A DNA stretch of 64,000 nt from a bacterium (GTDB lineage: Bacteria > Planctomycetota > SZUA-567): contig QKCJ01000038.1 of NCBI GenBank assembly GCA_003245715.1, positions 1 to 64,000 of the forward strand, given 5' to 3'. The notes beneath the pieces were generated by a model. The model ran no database searches, had not been told where the DNA came from, and saw nothing but the letters and a program-made list of their open reading frames with translations. The first letter of the stretch is position 1; each line of letters opens with the position of its first letter. Made by a program: the position numbers and the translations under genes. This document shows positions 43,757-52,689 of this stretch, piece by piece.

Positions 43757-45088
43757 TTATTTAACGCCACACTCGATTGTTATTTCATTTTTTGAGTCGG
43801 AACGTAGATTAACCAAATGTTTTTCGCTGCCAAGGTTAGTCTCAATTTCAAGCTCATATTCACCGTAAAAGCCGCGGAAGTTATTTACTGATGAATCACT
43901 ATACTGTAATTTTCCTTCAGATACCCATTCTTTATGTAATAGACGTTTAATTGTATTATATACCGGTTTAGGGGACATATCATAGTTTAACATTCCCCCA
44001 CGGTGAATATTTTCTCCTTCTTCTGTATTCTGCCTTGCCCTTGCGGCTGTGCCGTCTACAAGGTTCCACCAGATTATGCCATTGGTCGCTTTGTGGCTAA
44101 ACCAGATTTTATATAGTTTTTCAGTCACAAGTTCCTGAAAACGATCGCCGTCACCCAGCGCACGATTTCCGGAGATGGTAATCTCTGAGACATTTAAGGG
44201 AATACCTAATTTGGCATACTGATCCATATTGGCGTAAATGAAATTCTGATTTAGGAAGTGATGTGAAAAATCAATCATATTTTCTGCAGGTTTGAACATA
44301 TGATATTGCAGACCAAGCCCACTGACTCTACGTCCTGAGTTCTGGAGATGGCGTACAAGCATATAAAGCGGGGTGTAATTGCCGTGGTAGCTATCCCAAC
44401 TGACAAACGGTCCGTCATTATATAAAAGTTTTGTCGAGGCAGGGAAGTATTTCTCAGCCATCACAAAAGATTCTTCCACATGGTTTTCAGGCATTAGTAT
44501 ACTCTTGATCGGGTTCCACTGCAGGGCTTCGTTGGTCACATCCCAGATCGGAATTTTATCAGCATATCTTTGCGCAAGTTCGGCAATTCTTTTTTCAAGG
44601 CGCTTCTTGTGTTCGGTTTGGTTTTCCGGAAGCCACTGTGGCAGGAATTCATGCCAGCATAACAGATGACCTTTAGGGGTGATCTTATGCTCATCACAGA
44701 ACTCAAGTACCAGATCAACCGGCGGGCGGCGGTATATCGGCGCGCTGTCCTTCCCAAAGCGCGGATTACCGTCCTCAGGCTCAAGGTCTGACCAGTAAAA
44801 CGGGACAACCGCTAGGTTGAATAATTCAGAGAAACGCTCACGGTATAAGGTGTTTTTTTCGTCTTCCTGAAACTGGTCAAGCATAAATGCGTTGCAGCCG
44901 AAGTGATATTCATGATTTATTTGTCGGAATTTAATCATGGCTTGTTGAAGCGGTTGTCCTTTCGAGTCTTCGAGCCTGATTGTCATAAAGCCTTTGCGGT
45001 TATTCTCTATCCCTGACTCAATTCTGTATTCAATCTCGGGATCGTCACATAGAATGTTTTTGGCAACTTCCTGGGCTAATTTGTTCAT
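43757..45088 (-). CDS. GH10 endo-beta-1,4-xylanase, cytoplasmic
   Basis: 443 residues from the ATG at 45088, which is preceded by AGGACAAG; the frame is open 52 codons further upstream without support. Residues 1-60 form a small N-terminal region, then the GH10 barrel: [23 protein letters not shown] with acid/base E187, [17 protein letters not shown] with nucleophile E302 and [12 protein letters not shown]10 enzymes cut xylan backbones with retention. No signal peptide is visible, so it probably handles imported xylo-oligosaccharides. It is the first gene of the three-gene locus B operon and divergent from AraC. Confidence 0.92.
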   Translation of the reverse strand: MNKLAQEVAKNILCDDPEIEYRIESGIENNRKGFMTIRLEDSKGQPLQQAMIKFRQINHEYHFGCNAFMLDQFQEDEKNTLYRERFSELFNLAVVPFYWSDLEPEDGNPRFGKDSAPIYRRPPVDLVLEFCDEHKITPKGHLLCWHEFLPQWLPENQTEHKKRLEKRIAELAQRYADKIPIWDVTNEALQWNPIKSILMPENHVEESFVMAEKYFPASTKLLYNDGPFVSWDSYHGNYTPLYMLVRHLQNSGRRVSGLGLQYHMFKPAENMIDFSHHFLNQNFIYANMDQYAKLGIPLNVSEITISGNRALGDGDRFQELVTEKLYKIWFSHKATNGIIWWNLVDGTAARARQNTEEGENIHRGGMLNYDMSPKPVYNTIKRLLHKEWVSEGKLQYSDSSVNNFRGFYGEYELEIETNLGSEKHLVNLRSDSKNEITIECGVK

Positions 45089-45130
45089 AATTACTTGTCC
45101 TATCTTTAAAAAAACTTTATTATTGCAATT

Positions 45131-45170
45131 TATTCCTGTAAAATACAATATAGACCTTGATATAGGAATA
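45131..45170. promoter_or_regulatory. Inverted repeat between GH10 and AraC, candidate operator
   Basis: TATTCCT (45131-45137) and AGGAATA (45164-45170) form a 7-bp inverted repeat with a 26-bp centre in the 100-bp gap between the divergent genes. Size and placement suit a dyad regulatory site, but the repeat is short. Confidence 0.3.
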
Positions 45171-45188
45171 CCCAAAATAACTGCAAAC

Positions 45189-46079
45189 ATGTCCAAAATT
45201 ACTAAAGTGGTTGATTTTAACAACCCTGATTTTATCAGGTACAACAGCCTCCATTGTCGTTTGAGAGGGCTCTGGGATATGGAGGTCGGCCATGAGCATT
45301 TTCATGGCTGGCATTTTTACTGTTATACGTCAGTCGGAGTTGTTAAGAGTGGCAGCTTGAAGATTGAAACGAAATCCCCTACCGGATCTGTTGAAAGTTA
45401 TGATCTGGTGGCAGGTGATGTTTTCTGCCTAAGATCATTTATTCAGCGTAAGTTACACATTACTTCAGAGGGTAATCTGCAGTTTATTGTTATCAGTATA
45501 GCCTTTGAGATCCTTGATGAGGTGGATGTGTTGTCTTTTTATGATTGCCCGGTAAAGCTTCCCAAAAGCGCAGCCCAAAAGTGCCTTGAGATATTGAGTC
45601 GGTATAAGGATGCAGACAATGAGACAGACGGGTTTATTAAGTCTTCATGCTTTAGCGTATTGGGATTGCAGCTTTTGCAGGAGATCCTGCGCACTTCTGA
45701 AATAAATAAAAATCAACAAAACCGCTTATCGGGTTTTCGTAGAATTGCTGAGCAGATCAGGTATTTCCAGAATAATTACTTTTCCGATATAAGCCTTGAG
45801 GAGGCGGCTGAAAAGTGTTGCCTTTCCGCTTCGCGTTTTCATGCGGTTTTTAAAGAAGTTACCGGCTTCTCGCCTTATCAGTATATAAAAAAATTACGCC
45901 TTGAGAATGCTGCGGAGATTCTGGTGGCGACGGATCTTTCCGTTGAAGAAACTGGACAAAAAGTAGGATGGCCCGACCCCTTCAGCTTCAGTAAAATATT
46001 CAAAAAGTTCTACGGCATCTCACCACAAAAATACCGCAAAAGAAGCATCAATTCTACTCTTACCAATTTTAACGTCTGA
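45189..46079 (+). CDS. AraC-family regulator beside the GH10 locus
   Basis: 296 residues from the ATG at 45189; the longer frame would overlap the xylanase start and its extension has no family match. A cupin-like sensor (about 20-115; HFHGWHFYCYTSVGVVKSGS, DLVAGDVFCLRSFIQRK), and the double HTH (about 190-290; LEEAAEKCCLSASRFHAVFK, VEETGQKVGWPDPFSFSKIF, GISPQKYRKR). It is the likely regulator of the GH10-pseudopilin-glycosidase operon on a xylose-type signal; that ligand is inferred from the neighbour. Confidence 0.86.
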   Translation: MSKITKVVDFNNPDFIRYNSLHCRLRGLWDMEVGHEHFHGWHFYCYTSVGVVKSGSLKIETKSPTGSVESYDLVAGDVFCLRSFIQRKLHITSEGNLQFIVISIAFEILDEVDVLSFYDCPVKLPKSAAQKCLEILSRYKDADNETDGFIKSSCFSVLGLQLLQEILRTSEINKNQQNRLSGFRRIAEQIRYFQNNYFSDISLEEAAEKCCLSASRFHAVFKEVTGFSPYQYIKKLRLENAAEILVATDLSVEETGQKVGWPDPFSFSKIFKKFYGISPQKYRKRSINSTLTNFNV

Positions 46080-46488
46080 GTATTTTTATGGTACTTCCGT
46101 CATTCAGTATGGCGTTTAGCAGTTATGCAATTATTTCCAGGCGTTCATCAATACTGCCAACGTACCCAGCCAAACTTAACTATTGTCACAAGTCACAATT
46201 GAAGCACTTTTACCCATGATACTATGGGGTCTGAAATTTTCATTATCATAGCTGGTATGTAAACGTCAAAACCAAACGCAATACATGATGGGGGGGCGTA
46301 TACCGCAATCACGCAGTCGCCCTCCTGCGGTAAGATTTGAGTGATCCTCCCAGACGCTTAACTTCATTGGCCTTGAAATTATTGCGCATATATTCACTTG
46401 CCTTTTATTTAAATGGAATAGTAGGCTCGTTGTTTACGAAAATTTTATATGCCATAGGACAAGCGAACTTTTAATAACATATTGATTG
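46080..46488. other. Intergenic, no gene seen
   Basis: The AraC and DUF4347 genes are convergent here. TACCGCA (46301-46307) and TGCGGTA (46326-46332) can pair as a 7-bp stem with an 18-base loop, which may be a weak terminator, and ATAACA/TGTTAT near 46475-46493 could form a short AT hairpin close to the DUF4347 stop. No reading frame has convincing start signals. Confidence 0.4.
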
Positions 46489-49400
46489 TTATCTCGGTTT
46501 TGCATATCCCATTGGTGATTCTTGTATTACATCTGTTAGCCCACCTAGTGTACCTTTAGGTGCAGGGGCAGTTTCTAGTACTGGTGCTGGTGCAGTTTCT
46601 GGCGCTGGTGCGGCTTCTTGTGTTCCTTTGGTCGCCTGCACTTCGATATTCGTAGCTGTGTTTTGTTCTGAAACCAAATTTTTCAAAGCTGCCATAGCAG
46701 CTTGTATTGATGGAGGTAGGGCGCCATTGGCGGTTAATATCTCATTTATTTTTGCTAAAATTTCAGTTTTTGATATTTTCCCTGCTTCAAAGTCTTTTTG
46801 AGTTTTATCAAGAGTAATTCCAATACGTAATAATGGTGTTCTGACGTTATTTGCATCCAATTGTGATAATTCGGGGAGAACCTTCGTATTGGTTAATGTC
46901 AATATGGCTTGTCGAAAAAATGAAAACATATTTGATATTTTTTGCATTTCTGCCGTCATAGGAGTAGTAGTAACCGTACTTGCACTCTTATTTTCATTTT
47001 CATTTTGTGCGGAATCTTTTTCTTTTTGTTGAGTTGCATCTGCGGTCTCTTGGTTTGCTGGAGTTTTGGATTCAGCTTGAGTGCCAGCATTTGTTTTGGT
47101 TGTGGTTTCAGCCGGAGTATCTTCTCCTACTGCGGTAGCGTCATTATTATTGCCTGAGGCCTGTTCGGAATTTGGCACTGAAGAATCTATTTGTACTTCT
47201 GTAATCTTAGCAATAGCATTAGCATTAGCACTAAAATCAGAGCCTGAGGCGTATGGTGAAATTGGTATTATGGCTGGTTTATTTGAAAATTCGGATGCAG
47301 TAATGTTGGGGTCTGTTGTACTGTCTCCAGTAGCGGATTGACCACTTTGGCTTTGGACTGCTGCCGGAGCCTGAGTATTGTGCGCTACTGGTGTCTCGCT
47401 GGTAGTACCATCTTCTGATGGGGTTTCTACTACCGGTTGCGAAGCGGCAACTATTGCTGTAGCTACACTGGTTATGTTTTCTGTAGTGCCTTGTTGATCG
47501 GTATAGGATACCGTAACGGTAATAGCTTTGCCGACTTCATCCTGAGTCAGTGTATAGGAATTTGAGTTTCCGCCAATATTGACCCCGTCTGCTTGCCATT
47601 GGTATGAATATACTACTCCAGTAAGGCCGTCAATGTCGTTGATGTTGTCTGTGCTGGCTGTCAGCGTCTGGTTCAGAACAGCCGTTCCGCCGATTGACGG
47701 TTTGCCGGTTGGCAGGTCGTTAATGTTTGCAACAACTGCGCTGTCAAGGCTGGTTACGCTTTCTGTTGTGCCCTGTTGGTCGGTATAGGTTACGGTAACG
47801 CTGATTTTTTTGCCAACTTCATTCTGTGTCAGTGTGTATTTATCTGAGTTTTCACCAATATTAACCCCATCAGCTTTCCACTGGTATGAATATACTACTC
47901 CGGTAGTTCCGTCCGGATCAGTTATGCCGCTGGTATCGGCAGTCAATTCTTGACCCTGAGTAAGACCGCCGTTGATTGCCAGCGCGCCGACCGGAGCATC
48001 GTTTACGTTAAGAACTGCGCTAGTGGCAGTACTGGTTATGCTTTCTACAGTTCCACCGTCATCAGTATAGGAAACGGTAACGGTAATCGCTTTGCCAACC
48101 TCGCTCTGAGAGAGTAATAAGTTAGGTGAATTTACACCGATATTAACTCCATCAGCTTTCCATTGGTATGAATATGCTCCAGTAATTCCGTCCAGGTCGG
48201 TAATAGCGCTGGTATCGGCAGAAAGTGTTTGGTTTTGCTCTGCGAGTCCGGTGATTACCGGCTCGCCGGTTGGGGCGTCGTTTACGTTAAGAACTGCGAC
48301 ACTGTCAAGACTGGTTATGCTTTCTGCTGTTCCACCTCCATCGGTATAGGATACGGTAACAGTAATAACTTTGCCGACCTCGTTCTGAGTAAGTGTGTAG
48401 GTGTTTGAGTTTTCGCCTATATTAACCCCGTCCGCTTTCCATTGGTATGAAAATCCTGCGCCGAAGCCATCGGTATCGGTGATGACGTCGGTTTTGGCGG
48501 TTAATTGTTGACCTTGTTTGATAATTCCGTCGATTGTCGGCTTGCCGGCCGGGGCAGCATTTGCAGGGACGGAATCAGAGAAGATATAGAAAGAGCCATT
48601 GCCGTAAGCGGTTGCTGCCAGGGTCGTGCCGGAGATGGCGACATCCCTGCCGAAATAATAATTTGCCGCGCCGTCAGATGCGGTGATTACTGAAAGCTGG
48701 TTACCTGTAGAGGCGCTAAAGAGACAAACCTGACCTGTATTGCTGCTTATTGTATATGAGCCGACATAGACATTGTCGCCTGAAATGGCAATCGAGTAGC
48801 CAAAAGAATCAAGCATCCCGCCACTGGCATCGTTAAGTGTATATGTTTTATTGCCGGTAGTTGCATCATAAATATAGACTTTACCGGCAAAGTCGTTGCC
48901 AATGGAATTGAACGCAATGGTGTTTCCGGAAATTGCGACTGTAGTGCCGAAATTCATGGAATCAGTACCGTCTGCATCGAATTGGTAGATCTTAGCACCG
49001 GTGTCAGAATTAAAAACAAATACGCTTGCTGTGTCGGCAGAGCTTGGTGAGCCAACAACAACTGTAGTCCCTGAGATATCTACTGAATAGCCGAATCTAT
49101 CCCAGCTTTGTCCTCCGGCATCGCTGAGGGTGCGGACTTCCGCACCGGTAGATGAATTATAGATATAAACTTTTCCGGTATCGCTGTTGTATCCCCTTGC
49201 GCCGACGACAAGTAATGAATCCGATAGCGCCACAGAACAACCGAAATAATTATCCGCCGCTTCACCATTTAGTTGTGTAATGCTGGCACCAGTTTCGGCG
49301 TTGAAAATGTACACGCTGCCGGCAAAACTGTTGTGGTTTTCCGAACCTACGGCAATTGTAGTTCCGTTAATATCCAGACTGGTGCCGAAGCAGTCATTTG

Positions 49401-50388
49401 CCGCACCATCTGCTGCTGTTAGTGTAAAGGTCTGCTCCCAGGTATCTGCGGTGCCTGCATCATTGTCGTGATCGCCAAAATTATAGACGTAGACAGCGCC
49501 GGTGCTGCTATTTGCAGTGGTTGAACTGATGATAAGATAATTGCCATCAATTGCAATCTGACTTGATGAATCACCCTGAGTGTTGGCATTTGCGACTTTA
49601 GTCTCTGCAACTAGTGTTGAATCAAAGTTCTCCAGTGCCACGGCATTGAAATAAAGTGCGGCTGCGTCAATATTGCCATCTTCAAGAATCCAGTCTCCGC
49701 CCTGATCGGCATTACCGGTAAGATCGTCACTTGCGGCAATTTCAACGCCAGCGGCCTGTTCCATTGCTGCTAGAAGGACATCGCCTTTTTCATTGCCGGA
49801 AAGATTACAGCTAAGCATATCCAGATGCCCATCATCATTAATCATATCGCCAAGGGCTGTTATAAATGCCTGCTGGCCGCTGCTTGAGAGGAAGGACGCC
49901 AGATCTACATGTTCACCGCTGCCGACAACAAAAGAACCAGCCCCCTGTGAATGTGTGGCAAGGGCAATACTGTCAAAAGTTTTGTTACCGGCTGTTTCCT
50001 TGAATCCGTCAAGAATTTGTTCAAGGCTGTTAGAGTCGCCATCATATACATATACCAGAACATTTTCAGCAACTGAGCCAGCCAGATTTTCATAGGACTC
50101 TATTTCGTCATTTATCAGTATAGCCCGCAAGGTGGGATCACCTATTGCGTTGGCGGAATCAGTTGCATCGCTGTTGTCAGAATCTGAAGTATCGGAATTG
50201 TCGGTTGAAGCATGATTGTCCGTGGAGTGGTCTGCGGCGGGGTCAGCGACTGCGGTAGCGCTTTCGGTTGCGCTATGTGCGCCGTCTGTTCCTGTCGCAT
50301 CCGTAGCGGAACCTGACGAATCCGGCTGAGCGGCTACGCCATCAAGAACAATTCTTTCTTCCATACGCATTATCTGCCCAAAAACCAT
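46489..50388 (-). CDS. Large DUF4347 surface protein with LEPR-like N-terminal motif
   Basis: 1299 residues from the ATG at 50388, whose AAGGAGG lies seven bases upstream; a GTG two codons earlier is too close to it. There is no classical signal peptide. The N-terminus MVFGQIMRMEERIVLDG (residues 8-17 MEERIVLDG core) matches the LEPR/LEER-xxLDA-type motif found at the start of many very large surface proteins. Then: acidic low-complexity (20-85), DUF4347 (about 88-265; VLVYVYDGDSNSLEQILDGF, ALATHSQG, LDMLSCNLSGN), about seven FG-GAP-like blades (265-610), four near-identical Ig-like repeats (610-985), a Thr/Gln/Ala linker, and a helical C-terminus ending in APAPETAPAPV-type repeats. It is divergent from a four-gene export operon with no ABC ATPase and is the probable passenger. 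Confidence 0.85.
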   Translation of the reverse strand: MVFGQIMRMEERIVLDGVAAQPDSSGSATDATGTDGAHSATESATAVADPAADHSTDNHASTDNSDTSDSDNSDATDSANAIGDPTLRAILINDEIESYENLAGSVAENVLVYVYDGDSNSLEQILDGFKETAGNKTFDSIALATHSQGAGSFVVGSGEHVDLASFLSSSGQQAFITALGDMINDDGHLDMLSCNLSGNEKGDVLLAAMEQAAGVEIAASDDLTGNADQGGDWILEDGNIDAAALYFNAVALENFDSTLVAETKVANANTQGDSSSQIAIDGNYLIISSTTANSSTGAVYVYNFGDHDNDAGTADTWEQTFTLTAADGAANDCFGTSLDINGTTIAVGSENHNSFAGSVYIFNAETGASITQLNGEAADNYFGCSVALSDSLLVVGARGYNSDTGKVYIYNSSTGAEVRTLSDAGGQSWDRFGYSVDISGTTVVVGSPSSADTASVFVFNSDTGAKIYQFDADGTDSMNFGTTVAISGNTIAFNSIGNDFAGKVYIYDATTGNKTYTLNDASGGMLDSFGYSIAISGDNVYVGSYTISSNTGQVCLFSASTGNQLSVITASDGAANYYFGRDVAISGTTLAATAYGNGSFYIFSDSVPANAAPAGKPTIDGIIKQGQQLTAKTDVITDTDGFGAGFSYQWKADGVNIGENSNTYTLTQNEVGKVITVTVSYTDGGGTAESITSLDSVAVLNVNDAPTGEPVITGLAEQNQTLSADTSAITDLDGITGAYSYQWKADGVNIGVNSPNLLLSQSEVGKAITVTVSYTDDGGTVESITSTATSAVLNVNDAPVGALAINGGLTQGQELTADTSGITDPDGTTGVVYSYQWKADGVNIGENSDKYTLTQNEVGKKISVTVTYTDQQGTTESVTSLDSAVVANINDLPTGKPSIGGTAVLNQTLTASTDNINDIDGLTGVVYSYQWQADGVNIGGNSNSYTLTQDEVGKAITVTVSYTDQQGTTENITSVATAIVAASQPVVETPSEDGTTSETPVAHNTQAPAAVQSQSGQSATGDSTTDPNITASEFSNKPAIIPISPYASGSDFSANANAIAKITEVQIDSSVPNSEQASGNNNDATAVGEDTPAETTTKTNAGTQAESKTPANQETADATQQKEKDSAQNENENKSASTVTTTPMTAEMQKISNMFSFFRQAILTLTNTKVLPELSQLDANNVRTPLLRIGITLDKTQKDFEAGKISKTEILAKINEILTANGALPPSIQAAMAALKNLVSEQNTATNIEVQATKGTQEAAPAPETAPAPVLETAPAPKGTLGGLTDVIQESPMGYAKPR
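47455..48565 (-). repeat. Four tandem repeats of about 279 bp within the DUF4347 gene
   Basis: Four copies begin near 48565, 48283, 48003 and 47722. Each encodes about 93 residues with the same core: DAPTGEPVITG-like start, YSYQWKADGVNIGENSN, YTLTQNEVGKAITVTVSYTD and ESITS. The copies are much alike in DNA as well as protein, so copy number may vary by recombination. They form a rod of Ig-like or cadherin-like domains. Confidence 0.85.
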
Positions 50389-50571
50389 TGCCACTCCTCC
50401 TTGTGGATATAAAATTTTCTGTTTTTATGTACCAGCGATTTAATTGGTTTGCAGGTACAGAAAAAAAGAAAAAATAATTTCCCCCTCGTTGGTAAAGTGA
50501 GTACACCCTGCCAGCGATCTATTTAAACGCAATCCGTTGCATTTGTTATTATATATAAATCATGTAAGCAG

Positions 50572-50606
50572 CAAGAAAGCCAGTTCCTGAAAAATTGGCT
50601 TTCTTG
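50572..50606. other. Perfect 11-bp hairpin in the divergent DUF4347/export region
   Basis: CAAGAAAGCCA (50572-50582) pairs with TGGCTTTCTTG (50596-50606), loop 13 bases. It lies between divergent genes, where a terminator would be unexpected, and the following TTTTTT (50614-50619) is eight bases away. It could end a small RNA or an early transcript, or shape a leader. The rest of 50389-50925 has a G-rich stretch (50820-50880) and no gene. Confidence 0.55.
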
Positions 50607-50845
50607 TGTAAGGTTTTTTCCGGTAACAATTGCAATATAATTATTAAGTTTCTTGTTTCACTTCCGATTATAATACTATATTCGGTTTCGTCAAATTAAA
50701 ATTTAGCAAAAAAATAATTTAAATTATTGTGGCTGAATAAGTTGTGTTGTTATGTGGTATGTGCGTTCAGCCGGGATAATTTTGTGAAATTTGAGATTAT
50801 CGGACATTGATGCGTAGCAGTGGGGGTAACTGGCGGGGGCTAGGT

Positions 50846-50865
50846 GGATGCGATGGAGCGCATCC
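50846..50865 (+). other. 7-bp hairpin in the leader of the export operon
   Basis: GGATGCG (50846-50852) and CGCATCC (50859-50865) with a 6-base loop, about 60 bases upstream of the TolC-like gene. It lies in a G-rich leader. It does not match a riboswitch that I recognise. Confidence 0.4.
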
Positions 50866-50925
50866 TGTTGGTGATTTTGGGGGTACTTAAACGTACTGAT
50901 CTGCAATCTTTTTGTTTTCAATGGA

Positions 50926-52689
50926 GTGAAAATAGGGGAAATGGGACATATTTTAAATGCCTTGCTTGGAGGCAAGCGTGTTTTACTGTGTTTTTTGCTT
51001 TTGTTGTTTTGTGGCTGTGAGCAGGACATGCAATCGCTGGTTGAAACCCGCAGTAAAAACGCAGCAGAAGATATTTCGCTTTATAATGAGGGAAAAGGAA
51101 AAGATCTGGGGGTACTTTCAGTCGATCAGGCTGTCGAGCTAAGCCTTAAGTATAATCTTAACCTCTGGCTTTCCCGTCAGGAACAGGCCATTGCCAAAGA
51201 ACTTCGCAACAGCGCACTCTTAAGAATGCTTCCGCAGTTCAATTTCAATATCGCCGGCACTGGGCGTGATGCGCCAAATGCCAGCAGTTCTGTAGGATTG
51301 TTTACCGGCCAGCAGGCGCAATTGACCACCTACTCATACAGCTCGGCTGAACAAAATACCGCATGGGGCTTTGGGATGCTTTGGAATGTAATGGATTTCG
51401 GTGTCAGTTTTTACCGCTGGCAGCAGAATTCAAATCAACTCGCAATTGCTGGGCAGGATCTTCGCAGGGCAAGACAGAATGTAATGTTTGATACACGCAT
51501 GGCTTTCTGGAAAGCTTTGGCTCTCAGGGAGGTTGTCAACAAGGCACAGTCAATAGAAGCTGAGATTGACAACAAACTTCAGGATATTGAAAAACGCATA
51601 TCCAGTGGCAACATTACCGAAAATCAGGTTTATGACATTAAATATAAGTTGTTAAAATACAAGCAGGGAATGATCACCTATCAGGAGAACTACAAAATTG
51701 CTCAGGCAGAATTAACGAGGGTTATGGGGTTGCCTTTAGGTGCTAAATTTACTCTTGCCGGTCTGCCAGACGGCTCAGCGATAATTCGGCCGGAGGTCTT
51801 TGAGCGAAGCAGGGAACTGGAAAAAACAGCGCTTCTCAATCGACCGGAACTCTTTCAGGAAGACCTCAAGGAAAAGATTTCACACACAGAAGCGCGTCTG
51901 ACACTTCTTCAGATGCTTCCAACCCCAACCATGCTTGTACGCCATAATGATGATGATAATTCATATCTTTATTACAATAACTGGACAAGCTGGGCAATGG
52001 ATGTATCATGGAATCTGCTGGCTGTTCCCAGCCGGATTATGGAATTCCGAGGACACAAAAAGCGTGCAGAGTTTGTCAAGAAGCGCCGTATGGCCATGGC
52101 GGTTGCGGTTCTTACCCAGCTACATATTGCTTTGATTGATTATGATCATACGTTGGAGAAGTATCTACTCTCATCCAAATTATCGACAACAATTGACAAA
52201 GCGGTTCAGGCTCACCTGAAGAATATGGGAAAAGGAAAAGAGTTCACAGAAAGTCAGCTACTGGCTAAAAAAGTTCAGGATGTTGAAGAGTACGCTAATT
52301 GCATGAATCTGTATGCCCAACTTATGGCTGCACAGGCGCGTGTCTGCAATACTGTCGGTTTGGACACGCTTGATGGAGAAATCTATGCGCAGGCAGTGTC
52401 TTCTTCTTCCGAAGAAATTACGCAGAATACACAGGCTCTTGAGGATAGTCTCGCCAGGTCAGGGGATTATCCGTCAACGCAGGTTGTGTCTTACGCCTCT
52501 ATCGCTGAGCCTGCCACTGCCGCTGAAGAAACAGATAATCTGGCTGACATACCTGAATGGAAAGATGAAAAAACCTTAACCTATAAAGAAGCGGTTGAAC
52601 TGGATCTGCATAATCAGTTTAATAATCAAAAAATAAGTTCGAAGAATACAGAGGGAGCGGATGCTTCAGCAGAAAAAACACCACGTTAA
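50926..52689 (+). CDS. TolC-like outer-membrane factor lipoprotein
   Basis: 587 residues from GTG (ATG at 50941 is an alternative five codons in; both have poor ribosome sites). Lipoprotein signal ending in LLLLFCGC, then two TolC/OEP repeats: the first with LSVDQAVELSLKYNLNLWLS and RQNVMFDTRMAFWKALALRE, the second with ELEKTALLNRPELFQEDLKE and HLKNMGKGKEFTESQLLAKK. TolC-type factors form the outer-membrane exit duct. The last 130 residues are acidic and Ser/Thr-rich. The HlyD gene overlaps by 29 bases, so it is translated with the rest of the apparatus. Confidence 0.88.
   Translation: MKIGEMGHILNALLGGKRVLLCFLLLLFCGCEQDMQSLVETRSKNAAEDISLYNEGKGKDLGVLSVDQAVELSLKYNLNLWLSRQEQAIAKELRNSALLRMLPQFNFNIAGTGRDAPNASSSVGLFTGQQAQLTTYSYSSAEQNTAWGFGMLWNVMDFGVSFYRWQQNSNQLAIAGQDLRRARQNVMFDTRMAFWKALALREVVNKAQSIEAEIDNKLQDIEKRISSGNITENQVYDIKYKLLKYKQGMITYQENYKIAQAELTRVMGLPLGAKFTLAGLPDGSAIIRPEVFERSRELEKTALLNRPELFQEDLKEKISHTEARLTLLQMLPTPTMLVRHNDDDNSYLYYNNWTSWAMDVSWNLLAVPSRIMEFRGHKKRAEFVKKRRMAMAVAVLTQLHIALIDYDHTLEKYLLSSKLSTTIDKAVQAHLKNMGKGKEFTESQLLAKKVQDVEEYANCMNLYAQLMAAQARVCNTVGLDTLDGEIYAQAVSSSSEEITQNTQALEDSLARSGDYPSTQVVSYASIAEPATAAEETDNLADIPEWKDEKTLTYKEAVELDLHNQFNNQKISSKNTEGADASAEKTPR

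Noticed and set aside
44994-45188. Longer N-terminus for the GH10-linked AraC
   Set aside because: It would overlap the xylanase start and adds residues unrelated to the cupin.
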